The notes under the pieces are model-generated. The model was given only the letters and a program-made list of their open reading frames with translations. It was not told where the DNA came from and made no database searches. Below, in pieces: positions 8,385 through 20,000 of a stretch of 64,000 nt of DNA. The position numbers and the translations under genes are program-made. The stretch's first letter is position 1. Each line of letters begins with the position of its first letter. The stretch is from Eutreptiella sp. 'Long Island Sound 2002' (lineage: Eukaryota > Euglenozoa > Euglenophyceae > Eutreptiales > Eutreptiaceae): positions 32,768 through 96,767 of the forward strand of contig CAXIWF010000898.1 of NCBI GenBank assembly GCA_964036045.1, in the 5' to 3' direction.

Positions 8385-10485
8385 ACCTTACCCTTACCTG
8401 CCAAAGCGTATGTGTGAGTGTGCTAGTCCTAAGGTCCTGAGAGCAAGCCGCAGAAGTGGTGTCCTAATTATACCCAAGTCTGCGCCCTTGCTGAACCTGG
8501 AGGGTTGGCTTATTGATGCCACGGGGTACGCCCCGGGTCTCCCCTCCCCTATGCGCCCAATTTCTGTGCTGGCGCAAAACCTTGGGGGAATACCCAGAGT
8601 GTTAATCCAGGTATTGTTTTCCCTACCTACCTGTCTACTACAGGGAGGGGTGGCCAAAAGCTATGAAGGCATGCAAAACGCCTGTTTGCTATGTGGCCAA
8701 AAACACTAACCTAACCCACTGTCACAGCCCACCAACCCAGCTAAAATTGCAGGAAAAGGGTGGGACAGTGACACGCCCCCTACAGGTCCTACACACCCTA
8801 CAGTGGCACCATCCTGGTGGGCGAGCGCTGGGCAACTGGCTCTAGCCCCCACGCAGGACTACCACTCCTACACGCACACTCTACTTGGCGTTGCGAAGAG
8901 GAAGTTCTCGAGGGTCCTAGCGACCCACCTGTGAAATGACAAGAGAACACAGCGCTGCTAAGCAACTGTGGCCTCACAGAGGACGCCACAACGCGTTTCC
9001 CCTGCAAGGGCTTGGAGGGAAGGAGTGCTCTCGTGTGCAAGGCGCAGATGTCGATGAAGTCGGACTCCCTGCTCTGCCGCAGGCGGAGCGGAGTTACTTG
9101 TTTGTGTGATCTGCGCCCCTGTTTAGCAGGGCATAAAAAAATGCTGCTGCACCACTCACCCTACCTGCCCACCTGTAAAACAAAGGCAAATGAAAGGGCG
9201 TTTGCGGCGGAGGAACCAAGGCACACTCCAGGTATTATACCCTTCTCAGTGTGCCCTATAATACGCTGTCCGCAAACACGCTGCATGGAGCAGCTACCCT
9301 TATCAAGCAAGCAAGCGTTAAGGGACTCCTCAGGTTCTCTTAAAGAACGTACCGAGGAGCCCCTGGGTAGCCTAAACAAGGTTTACCGTGCGCACTTCGC
9401 GTGGCCTACCCTTTAATGCGTGTGTGCATGCACGACTATGCACGATCACGTGGGCAAACCTGCCCATCTCCACAACAATCTTGACTCCACCAGGGGGTGG
9501 CCCCGCCTGGGCGTACCTACCTTACCTACCGCTGGGAAGTGAAGCAAGGAGAGAAAACAAAAGGGGCGCACGCGAAGAACGTTGCTATGCACTTGTGTGT
9601 ATGACTAATCACCCTGATCTGACCGCTAATCATCTGCAATCTTTCTAATCAATCCCTCTACCGCGTTCTATCGTGGTTATCGTTGTTAACGCTGCTACAC
9701 GACTCAGTCACGGAGACTCGAGACGAGCAATGTGTATGCGGCATGCAAGACGAGCATACCTGTAGTTTATACCTGATTCATTGAAGTCTTTTCAATTGAT
9801 TTTCGAATTCTTGAATTTTTGAAGCTTCTATTAGTGTGGGTGGAATCTGTATGTTTGTTTATTAATGTGTGTCTCGTCATTTTCAAGACTACGTGATACA
9901 TACGTTTATAATTCCATTATTTTTCCATTTTCCGGCGCTTCGCTAGGAGCCGCTCCTGCGCGCCGCCATTTTATGCGTATGAATTTCTGGACTTAAAAAA
10001 TCCAGAGATGACTATAATTTCTATAAAAATGTGCTGAAGATGCACAATTGGATTCTGCTCAGGTGTGTCGTTTCAGAAAAATTCTGCGCCGTCATTTGAC
10101 GGATTTTGGTGTCGTCGCTTCGTTTTTGCGTGGATTCGTCCATAATTCTCCCATTCCTGCCTCTGCAGATACCCACGCGCAGCCTCGCTGAGTAGGCCGT
10201 GTTCGGGCCGAAACGCAGGTGCCTGGAGAGACTGAGCAGAACCAAGACCCCACCAAGGGGCAAATTAATTTCTTTTTCGACTCCCTACGCCCTAAGACAG
10301 GTCACAGGTCGCCAGCAGGTTTACGAGAACCTATGCGAGTGTGTATAATGTGTCTTGCGTTTGGGTTGTGTCGACGCTGCGTCTTGGAGGAAGGGATGCA
10401 TATGCACATGTTTGGCATGCTCCCAATCTAACCCAACCAAGCCACAGGAGCCCCGGCAGCGCCAAGAGCGCTGAGTCTTCTGTAG
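8385..10485 (+). other. 3' non-coding region of A1 (about 2.1 kb)
   Basis: The region between the pol stop and the A2 insertion has no ORF with recognisable content. It is nearly base-for-base the same as 38044-40148 in A2, so it is part of the family, not a later insertion. It contains short perfect palindromes, for example a 6-bp stem at 10089-10102, and an AT-rich stretch at about 9780-9930. Its length is unusual for a Ty3/gypsy 3' end and its function is unknown. Confidence 0.75.
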
Positions 10486-10490
10486 GAAAC
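10486..10490. repeat. Target-site duplication gaaac, left copy (A2 into A1)
   Basis: The bases gaaac lie immediately before the A2 5' LTR and are repeated at 41135-41139, immediately after the A2 3' LTR. Five bases is the standard Ty3/gypsy duplication. Joining the two flanks through one copy restores A1 sequence that matches the intact junction in A2 at about 40144-40153. Confidence 0.92.
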
Positions 10491-11307
10491 AGTAAGAAAA
10501 AGTGCTTTTCCATTGCTTTGGGACATACTCTAGTTGTATTAGAGATGCACTGAGCATCCATGCATTTTTATCTTAGTATTGGTCCAGCCAAAAGTGGTGA
10601 TAACACATTTTGACCTATGGAACCAAACACCCAATCAGGATATGGAGTGGACCCCTTAATCCCCTTTCAATCAGAAGTAAAACATCTTTTGCTGAGTTGA
10701 CTGAGCACTGACATACCTAAGGTAGAGCCTATGAATTTATCTATGTTTTTCCATGAATACTTATCTGCCCTAGTGGTATGCACCATAGGGGGTTAGGCAC
10801 CTCTTTTTGAGAGGTCCTGGGTTCAATTCCTGGTCAGCCTAACTAAGTAGGAAGATCCCAACTAAGTAGGAAGATCCCATGTGACATGGCAGTGACCTCA
10901 TCGCCACATACCATGCCACCTCAGCACATATGGGACCCAAAACAAAGAGTGCACATCTCCTAAGATGGCACTATGGAGAGAGAGTGATCCTGAGGCAGTT
11001 TTCTAATTCTTTTCCCAAAACATTTCAGCTATCTCTGTGAATATGCATTCATTTGTATCCTGAGTTGCAGTTTCTGTGAATATCTAATCATCTTTCACTG
11101 TTTACACTGCAGCCCTTCATGCTTTGATCCTGAATTACCTTCTCTTTGCATACTATTGGCTTGGGCTATCCTGGATTGAGTTGGCTTTACTGTATTTCAA
11201 CAAATGAAAGCTTTTCATCATCCAAAACCAGCAGCAGGACACCCTACAGCAACAACAAGCAGCAGGAGAAGCAAAAACACAGTGCTGAAAACACTATAAA
11301 CTTTTCT
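10491..11307 (+). repeat. 5' LTR of A2 (817 bp)
   Basis: Pairs with the copy at 40318-41134 by shared diagnostic bases (gggacata, gtgataac, ttctaattc, caacaaa). The pol III-like boxes are at 10766-10776 and 10820-10830. It follows gtaggaaac of the A1 3' region directly, with no polypurine tract in front, as expected for a 5' LTR at an insertion point. Confidence 0.9.
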
Positions 11308-11319
11308 GGTAGCAGAGGC
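11307..11319 (+). other. Primer binding site of A2
   Basis: The bases tggtagcagaggc follow the 5' LTR. They match the plant-type initiator tRNA-Met site better than the A1 copy, which has one inserted a. Confidence 0.68.
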
Positions 11320-11404
11320 AGCCTGTCTCTGTGCACCGGCAGCGACCCCGCGCCGTACAACCAGTGCTCCGAGCAGGCAAACAAAAGCAGAAGGGTGGAT
11401 TAAG

Positions 11405-12631
11405 ATGGATCCAGGAAGAGTGGACGCCGAGGTGAACACAGCGCCAGCGCCAGAGACACCGGCAAGGCCGGCGCCTGACGCTGTACCTTCGGTGGAGCCC
11501 TTACATGGGCCAATGGATACGGCGGAGGACTCCTTGGATGGCCTCCAGACGGCCTTTGGGGCCCTGTCGGTGAAGGAAATGGTCTCTCAGCCTCAGCCTG
11601 TGAAGAGGAAGAGAGGAAACGAGAGCGAGATGGATGCTGGAGAAGGAGCAGACGAAGGAGAGGAGCAAGGGCAAGACCCGACGGATGTCCCTACCTTCGA
11701 AGGCGCACCAAGCGCTTCTGGCCTCCAAGCATCACCCTCTCCCATAACCACCACACACCCAGCCGCCGCTACATCCACTTCCACAACCAACCAGCCTATG
11801 GCAGAGGGCACAGGCTTTACTGGCATGCCTCACTACCCCGCCTATGGCATGGGCCCACCTACCACTGCGCTCCTTGAGGCAACTACTGCCAGTGAGCCGG
11901 TGGCTTCCAGCTCTGCGCCGCGTTGGTATGCGGCTGACCATCCCCATCCACTCCACGCCACTGGAACCTACATGGAAGTTCCTGGGTATGCTCCTGGGTG
12001 TGCACCTGGGTATGCACCCCTGAGTGGGTTGAGGAGAGGACCAGAGTCTCTGGGAGGCAGGAGTAGAGGATCGGGAAGATCCTCCAACAGGTCCCTGACG
12101 CGGTCGGAGATCAACGAGGTGCTCCAAGGAGCCACTTCGAAAATCGTGAGCGACCTCACGCAAGAGATCAGGGAGAAGCTGCAGCCCCTGATGATCCCGT
12201 CCCATGCGTCACCTACGACAGTGGGGATGTCACCCCACCGAGTACAGGCTAACCACCTGGCGGCAGGGTTGACGAATACCCTGGGGAGCCTGAGGAGCCG
12301 ACCGATGCCGACTCCTGCAGCAGTACCAAGAAGCCCATTCGTCCCGAGGACAGCCCAGCCGCCCTACAGTCACGTGACGAACTCGACGAGGGCCGAGCTG
12401 GACCAGCTGGGGCTGACAGCCCTAAGGGCTATGGTGGACGTGGAGCCTTATGGCTCCAGTGATCTAGGCGGAGACCCCTCCGATGATGGGCCGCCTTCGA
12501 TGACTTCTTCTTCGCCATCGGATGACGAAGACCCTGAGGACCCCGAGGACTCCAAGGGTAAGAAGAAGAAGAAGAAGAAGAAGAAGACCCGACGCCCTGA
12601 AGGACGCCGAGCTCAGGAGGCGAAGGCTATT
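11405..12631 (+). pseudogene. gag: A2 gag, N-terminal part, cut by element B
   Basis: Begins with the same MDPGRV start as the A1 gag and is collinear with its residues 1-409. It has a few substitutions (for example Lys to Met in the early acidic stretch, Ser to Ala twice, Ala to Gly once, Ala to Thr once). The Lys-rich tract is kept. At 12631 the reading frame enters the LTR of element B and stops about 14 codons later. The rest of the gene is at 29816-31095. This fragment alone lacks the capsid-like helices and the zinc knuckle, so it cannot work as Gag. Confidence 0.92.
12627..12630. repeat. Target-site duplication of element B, left copy
   Basis: The bases ctat lie here and again at 29816-29819, flanking element B. 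If the first T of the LTR is counted with the target, the match is five bases (ctatt). Using four bases gives LTR ends TG...CA. Confidence 0.88.
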
Positions 12632-15576
12632 GACGCGTTCCCGTGGGGGGCCGGCCACGGGACGCTGCGGTGACACGCACAAGTGAGCAGGCAGGCAAGG
12701 CACTACGCTCACAAGGGCATCAATACGCCTGTGTCATGTGACAAAGCGTTTCAGAATCCTTGCCACTCTGCAAAGAGGGAACGAAAGTACGTACAGCAAC
12801 ACATCAGGATATGTACACATGGGGTTAAGACTGGACTGGGGTAAGGGCATCAAGGGACAATAGACACTCAGTCCCGACTCATATCCCAATCCCAGGTCCG
12901 ACCCTCTCAGTGGCTGATGGGGGCGGGGGCTCAAACACAACCCATGCCCTGCTCAGTCCGGACCCTGAAACCCTGCCGGTGGGAGAGGTGTCCCACACAG
13001 CCACAGGCGAGTTCCTGGGAACCAATGGGTTCCAAGGCCAACCGACAGTGGCTCCCTATGCTCCCTTAACGGCAGGTCCCAACTCCACTCTGGGCCAGAG
13101 ATATGGCCCCGCCATTATCACCCAGGAGTTGGTAGCTAAAAATGGGCTGTTTCAGCCCAAACTGAAATTGGCTTGAAAAACTCCAAAATTGACCCCTCGT
13201 CCGGACCCGCCAGAGGTAGGGACGAGGCAACTGACCCTATGCCCTTCGAGTACGAACTCTTTGGAGCCCTCACCCAACCTGGTTCCCTCTGAGGTCCCGG
13301 CATCAGGGCAACACGGATGAGTCATGTGGGGTCATGATGCCAAAATCACCAAAATTGGCGTCATTCCCACGCGCGGCTCGCTCGGCCAAGGTGAGGCCAA
13401 TGACTCACAGGGTAGGAGGCAGGACCTAGGACTTATATCTGAGTGTACAACTTGGATTTAGGTCCGGGCTCCCTATGGGCTTAGAGAAATGGGGCCGCCA
13501 ATTGACCACACGGAAGGGGGAAATTGGGGTCCCAAAATTGGGTCATTTTGGCTGCTTGAAATGAGCCAAAATTCGGTGTGCTCCCAATAGTATATCTCCA
13601 CGCCGGCTTGGAGATCGGATCCGCCATTCCATACGTGATCCACCAGGAGTCCAACGGAGACTCCCATGCCCTTGGCTCTCAAAGATCTCCATGCCACTCG
13701 GCGTGGTGACGATCCCAATTGGGTCCACAAATGCAAAAATGGCAAAATTGTCCATACTCAATTTGGCCTAGCGCCTTGACGAAGGCGGCTCCGCTTCGCC
13801 CACGTGGTGTGTGGACCATGGGGACCATTACCCATAACACCCATGTCATATATGGTCCATTGGTCCATGCGTCCGGCGTGCACGAGGGTTAGAACATAGT
13901 GCACGGCGGGCAGCAAGAGTGGAAAAAGGCTCAAAATGGCCAAAATTGCGCACACTCATGGTTAGGGCAAATGAGGCACATGCCCGACTCGGACCGGAGT
14001 GTGCCATAGGATTGGTATCAAGTCATATATGTCCAACATATCTTTGGGGCGTCGCCCAACTCCTCCGGTATTGGGAATGGCAGGGTCGCCAAGTGAGCCC
14101 ATGATTTGGGATAGTCCCAAATCGCCAACATGGCGGCCACGGTATGCCAAGCCTAAGAGGAGTTATTCGCCGGGTCCAAGATATGTTGACTACCGAAGTA
14201 TGTACCCTCATATCATACTTGGGTCATGATGTCAATTGAGCGCAACGTTGAAATACACGGTCGCCACTTGACATCATGACGGGCCAAAAATGGCAAAATT
14301 GGCACAAAGACAAACCAAAGTGCCTTGAAAGGCGCATAATTATATTATAATATCTTTGGCTTGGATCGTGCAATCACTTAATCCTTCTAAACACAATGAC
14401 TTGACACCAATGACCTTCGATCCCACGTATGTGCTCCACTTGGGGCGCCTTGAAAGGTTACGAGCGCTGCTTCCCAAGTGGGCACATGAAAATATGGAAA
14501 AATGTAAAATACACACCTTGCTCCCAACGCATCGCTTCGGGATCACCACACCAGCTTCCCTTCACGAAGGTTAGGCTTGCAATTGACCGTAGGGAGTACG
14601 GAGAAGGGGCTTGCACAATATGAGGTCCATTGGCGGGCTTGTCTTGGAGCAATAGGCCCGCCAAATGGGCACGCAACACAACACATGGCACATACCAAAT
14701 ATTGCCCAAAAATGTAGCTCCCACCACGATATGTCATGCCCCTCCAAGGGCATAACTTTGTGTCAATCGCTCATAGGAACTCAAGGAGAGTTCCTATGCA
14801 ACACCAACACTTGCGCGCTACACTCGAAAGTTATCTTAACGCACGCAATGTCATGGCCAAAGAGTTATAACGCAAACTCTACCCTCTTGACCATGATCCA
14901 TTACACTAGCGCGCACGTGTGGATACGCAAGGCATATAATGCTTCCTAAATTACGTCGGGAGTATTGTGAATACATCCCACGTTTCCTTATCGTAAATCC
15001 TCGCAAGCAACACGAGATATGACCTTCACAAGTGGCCTCACGAATCAACTTTATTTTGCCCATATCTTTAAGACAAATGGAGGGCAAGATAAAAGGGAAG
15101 TTGATTCGTGCATACGGAAGCACGTAGGTCCACTCGAAAGAGGTCAAATCAAGTGCGGGGATGTCGAAGTCGAAAATCCGATTTCGACATCCTGAAAAAT
15201 TCGGATTAAGGTTGCGAGTATTAATTATGAAAATGGCGGAAGCATCCATGCAGTTCCTGGCGACTTTGGAGCCTTCGTCGCGGATAGCGTTAAAATTTCC
15301 ATTATAAACAGTTAAACTGGCGGTTACGGTAAAGTCGCGAACCAACCGCCAGCAGTCAAAACAGTGAGTATCAGAACGGAAGCATAAAAATTGACGGAAA
15401 CAATATGAAAATAAAACCCTGTTGATTCCTGATATTCTGATACACAAATCTCCGCTGGCGGTGCATCGGTTGCCGATGCGGGGCTTCACGGCACGGAACA
15501 CGCCGTGCATGGGGTTAGTGGACCGGAGACCGGTTGTATGCCGTAACCTGGCCATGGGGTTCTGGGTACCGCTTCA
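12631..15576 (-). repeat. 3' LTR of element B (2946 bp)
   Basis: Same length as 26870-29815 and nearly identical. Substitutions seen include ccggtggg/ccagtggg, accaatggg/accgatggg, actctttgg/actccctgg, atgactcac/atggctcac, gtgacgat/gttacgat and aaaggctc/aaatgctc. In element direction the ends are TGAAGC...GCGTCA, so it has canonical TG...CA termini. It contains several perfect hairpins (see 14223-15484). A 234-codon minus-strand frame (14851-15555), also present in the other LTR, has no recognisable domain and I do not call it a gene. Confidence 0.92.
14223..15484. repeat. Cluster of perfect inverted repeats in the element B LTR
   Basis: Four or more hairpins lie within 1.3 kb: 13 bp (14223-14235 with 14268-14280), 11 bp with a 5-nt loop (14772-14782 with 14788-14798), 13 bp with further partial pairing inside (15039-15051 with 15098-15110), and 9 bp around gatgtcgaa and ttcgacatc near 15159-15191. 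A shorter one, gcatcgg with ccgatgc, follows at about 15463. The other LTR has the same set 14,239 bp downstream. Function is unknown. Confidence 0.8.
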
Positions 15577-15587
15577 CCCCCCTCCTT
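15577..15587 (-). other. Polypurine tract of element B
   Basis: On the minus strand the 11 bases AAGGAGGGGGG abut the start (TGAAGC) of the 3' LTR. This is the expected plus-strand primer position. It confirms that the element reads from right to left and fixes the LTR boundary. Confidence 0.85.
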
Positions 15588-17073
15588 AGAGCAAACCCTG
15601 GGGGGGCTCGATAACACCCACGCATGGCAGCGGGTACCCAGGACCACTTCCTGACGGGGGGGGGGTGTCACATCCTCACCTCCGTAAGCCACAGTAAGAT
15701 AGGCATCCCACAGTGGGATAGGTATGCTGCTGTAACAGCTCGTAGCACATGTATAGTATCAAGTATCAAGTCCCGGGTCCTGGCGGCGATTGTTCGGCAT
15801 CCAAAGGACCCGTTAACCCATACCAGGCGCACCGGGTGCCGGCTGCTACGGTCACCACCACAGTGGTAGTGGCATACACGGCCAACATAGGCGTCACACG
15901 ACGGCCGAGGTGGCCCCACAAGTCGAGAGCGACCACAAAGATCCATCAGGCTACCCCAAGCTTCCCAAGGCCCGCCGACTGGGGAGAGTCCCCACGGGTC
16001 CTTCCTCGGGCGCACCATGTCCATATCCATACGACGCGAGTCCAGAGTGCCATAGTCGAACTCCTTACGAACCCCAAATCGTAAGGGAACTCCTCCTGAA
16101 GGGATCGGGCATCAAGGCCGTCTTTTCCCTCGCCCTACTACCACGAAGCGTGGCCATACATGAGGGAGTCCTCATGCAGTGTGGGCGGAGGCGTCGACTC
16201 CTCAAACCACCAGTTCCCCAGGCAGACTGACCGAGGTCAGGAGCACCGGAGGCCGCCATCCGAATGCAAGTGCGTCTGCAAATCGGTAGGCTCACACTGG
16301 GACTGACAGTGGCGGACCGCTGGGAGTGTAGTCAGGCAACTGGGCTTCCCGCCTGGCGCCATCAGGATCTCCACATACACAGCGAATAGGGCAACACGGT
16401 ATCACGGGCACTCAAACAGTAGAATCTGTAATCAAGTACTGGTCCAGGCTGGACCAGGCTGTAAGGATATGTACACGGCGACTCAAGGCGCCTCTGTATC
16501 CCGATTCGTGGTGAGAAACAGTCCATCCCTCAGCGATGGGCTGATGACACTTAACATACAGATGCACATATCCTGGAGGGCAGAAAAACAAGCAACAATT
16601 TGGGTAAATAGGCGTGTAAACACACTCAGAACAGAGTGCCAAACCACGCCACGGTCAGGATAAGGCAAATGCAGGAGGATGGACAGGATAACGCCTGAGT
16701 TCAGGCATATATAGTCTCGAGACACACGTCGACTGGTCTGGATTCCGCAAATGCCATGGAACCAGACCACACACCAAAAAATCGCAATGCCGATGACAGC
16801 GGCATCCGTTGCGCAACGTCGTATGGGCTTCAAGGCCCCAAGAGCTCAAAAAATGTGAAGGTCAGTCGCCCTACCTGGTTTCCCAAGGATTCAGCAGGGG
16901 GGTGAGTGACGAATAGAAAAAGAGAAAGAGAGGGGCCATCCTCCTCTGGATACAGCAGGGGGGGGTATATGGCCACTCTGTCACCGAAAGATGGAAGAGA
17001 GCAAGCAAGTAAGGGACGATTCGTCGGCCTCACAAGCGCTCATAACACATCAGGGGAGAGCTCAGGGCGCTGA
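15588..17073 (-). other. 3' non-coding region of element B
   Basis: About 1.5 kb between the pol stop and the polypurine tract. Short open frames exist on both strands but none has recognisable content, codon bias like pol, or a match to the neighbouring ORFs. I see no RNA gene. Confidence 0.65.
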
Positions 17074-20000
17074 TCAGGCACCCCTGGCTGCAATCGCCCG
17101 GGTGAGTGCTGCCAAGTCCGAAACGTGGATCTTGGTCTTGTGCTTGCGGATGTACTCCATGAAGGGAGTATTGACCCGCGGCACAAACGAGGAGACGGGT
17201 TCCCAGGTGTCGTGGGACGGCCCATAGCCTCGCCAACGAACCTTGAACTCCAGACCTCCGGGTGCCGAGGCCTTCGGACGCTGAGCCAGGATCTTCTCGA
17301 CAGTATAGTCGTCCTGCTCAGCATAGTCGTCGTCCGAATCGGCCTCATGTCTGGCGTAGTCCAGGGACACATGTCGGCCACGGAAGTCGGGTTCCCGCAC
17401 ACGGAGTTGACTCTCGTGTCGCTCCCGGAACTGTCCGTGACCCACCTTGACGCGGTAGGTGTCCTCACCAATCCTGCGGACCACCTCGCCGGGAGTGAAC
17501 CAGGTCTTGGTGCGGTGGGTGCCCATGGGGCGGGGTCTGATCACCCACACCGGGTCTCCCACCCTGAACTTCTGCGCTGTCGAGCTCGGGGCGGACTTCT
17601 GACGCTCAGCATGCTCCTTCTCAAGCTGCTGGCGGATGTCCCGCGCCGTTTGCTCTTGCCGCGCGAAGAACTCCTTGGCATCCATAGCCATGCCATCACC
17701 AGACAAGGGAAGTCCCCTACCCAGGGGGTCCCTGCCAAACAGAATCTGGTGAGGGGACAAACCGCCCGGAGTGGGGGTGTCATGATGGGCCTTCAGAGCA
17801 GGCCACATCTCCTCGAACCAGTTCCGCCGTGGATTGGTGATGTGGATCTTGCGCAGCTTCTCGAACAGCTGCCGTCCAGCCACTTCAGCACGGCCGTTAG
17901 ACCGGCTGAGATAGGCAACGCTCTTGGCATGTCGTATTCCCATGAGGGAACACATAGCCTTGAACCAGCCACCAGTAAACTGGGGCCCTCGGTCACTGCA
18001 AATGGTGCGGGGGATGTCAAAGACGGTCAGCCAATGACGAATCATCATGACTGCCACTTCCTTGGCAAGCAACCCCTTTTTGCGTGCCGGAACGGCTACA
18101 ACGTAGCCGCTGTGGCGGTCCACACAGAGAACCACACAGTCAAAGGTCTCCTTGCCAATGTGCACTTCGGGCATGGAGAAGACGTCCATGGCCACGCTCT
18201 CCATGGGCTGGTCAGGAACCGGGGTCCATTGGGGTTCCCCCTTGACGTTCCGGTTGTCGGGATTGCAGGCCTGACAGACCGAGCAACCCTTCCTGACCTT
18301 CTTGATGGCGGTGTAGAGAACGATATGGTCGATCTCGAACCGACGCTGCATGTCCAGAGCTTGCTTCTTGACCCCTGGGTGCAGCATGTGGTGGTGCCAA
18401 GCTTCACACAGCTCGAGCACCCGGGACTCTGGGACTAGCAGCTTACCATTCCGGTAGAGCTTGCCATCTTCCTCGGTCAGCCCCTTTGGCCACTTCTGCC
18501 CGTCGTCAGGGTCGGTCACAGCCCTATACTCGGCCGCAAAGGCCTCAGACTCGGCGTAATCGTCGGTCCAGTCGTCCTGGAGGCAAGACTCTGGGAAGAG
18601 GTGCTTGTCGGACTCATTTCCCACAGGGGATGCCGGACTGGGCCTTCCGCCCGCGGCACCCACAGGGGCGAGTACACTGACCGTTCTGCTCACCCTCGAA
18701 GCGAGGGGGGCATCTGCGGCCATGACGACGAAGCATTTGGCACCCTCCTCCTCCATCAGGCGCTCCATTTCAATGATCCTCTTGGCTTCAGCGGTCTCAG
18801 CCTCATCGCCATGGGCAGAGATATCCTGCATGCCCTTGCTGGCGGGATAGGCCCACCTACTGAGACAGTCCGCCACGGTGTTATCCTTTCCAGGAATATA
18901 AACAACCGTAAGGTCGAACTTGGCCAAGGTCTCATGCCATCTTGCCCGTCGGGAGGCGGGACCTGAGGGGGTGTCCACGTGCTCCTTGTGCCACGACTGC
19001 AGACTCTGATGGTCGGTGCAGACGGTGACGGGATGGAGGGCTATGTACCCAGCCCATTTCCTGAGAGCCATGACGATGGCATACGCCTCCTTTTCACGGG
19101 GCGTCCACGTCCGTCTCTGGCCTTCCGCCAGGACTCGGCTCCAGAAGGCCACGGGCACGTGCCTCCCATCGTCAAGCACTTGCTCCAACACAGCCCCAAT
19201 GGCGTAGTCGGAAGCGTCGGTGCGCAGGACGAACCCTCGGTCGGGATCCACGAGGTGCAGACCCACTGCGGATAGCAGCGCCTGCTTCATCCCCTCAAAG
19301 GCACGGTCAGACTCTTCAGTCCAGACCAGAGCCTTCTTGGACCCCTTCTTGGTCTCCTCTCGGTTGCCCTTGAGCATGGTCGTCATGGGGGCTGCATACT
19401 CGGCATACATTTTGATATACCCCGAGTAGTAATTGCAGAACCCCAAGTACGCCCGTAGCTCAGAGACCGTTTTGGGCTTTTCCCAGTGCTCAATCGCAGC
19501 CACCTTGCCAGGTATGGGCTTTCGCTGCCCGTTCCCAACTACGTGGCCAGCGAAGACCACCTCGCTTACCGCAATGGTGGCCTTGTCACTGCTGCCCGTG
19601 AGTTTGTGCCGAACCAGAAGGTCCAGCACTCGAGTGACGTCCCTCTCGTGTGCCTCCAGGAGCTCCTCGTAGCTCATGCTGGGGTCCCCGGACGCGATGA
19701 TCACGTCGTCCACGAAGGGGTCCGCACAGTCGCGCACCGGCTCAAGCAGGTTCTCCAGCATCCGCTGAAAAGCCGCATTGCCGTTGGTAACGCCCATAGG
19801 CATCACCTTCCACTGGAGAGGTCCAAGTGGGGTGCTCATGGCTGTGCAGGCACGGGACTCTTCGGCGAGAGGCATCTGATGATAACCATGTTTCAGGTCC
19901 ATCACCGTGAAGATCCTCCGCCGGTGTTGTTTTTGCAGCATATCCTCAATGAGGGGCAGCGTATAGCTGTCGTGCTGCGTTTGGGCGTTCAGGCCGCGGT

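Noticed and set aside
8704-8720. Telomere-like ctaacctaaccc
   Set aside because: A single short match inside the 3' region of A1, not a tandem array.
14851-15555. 234-codon minus-strand ORF in the element B LTR (also 29090-29794)
   Set aside because: No recognisable domain, unusual composition, and it overlaps several hairpins. Presence in both LTRs follows from LTR duplication and is not independent evidence.
17125-18438. 437-codon plus-strand ORF opposite pol of element B
   Set aside because: Antisense shadow of the integrase region. GC-rich coding DNA often leaves the opposite strand open.
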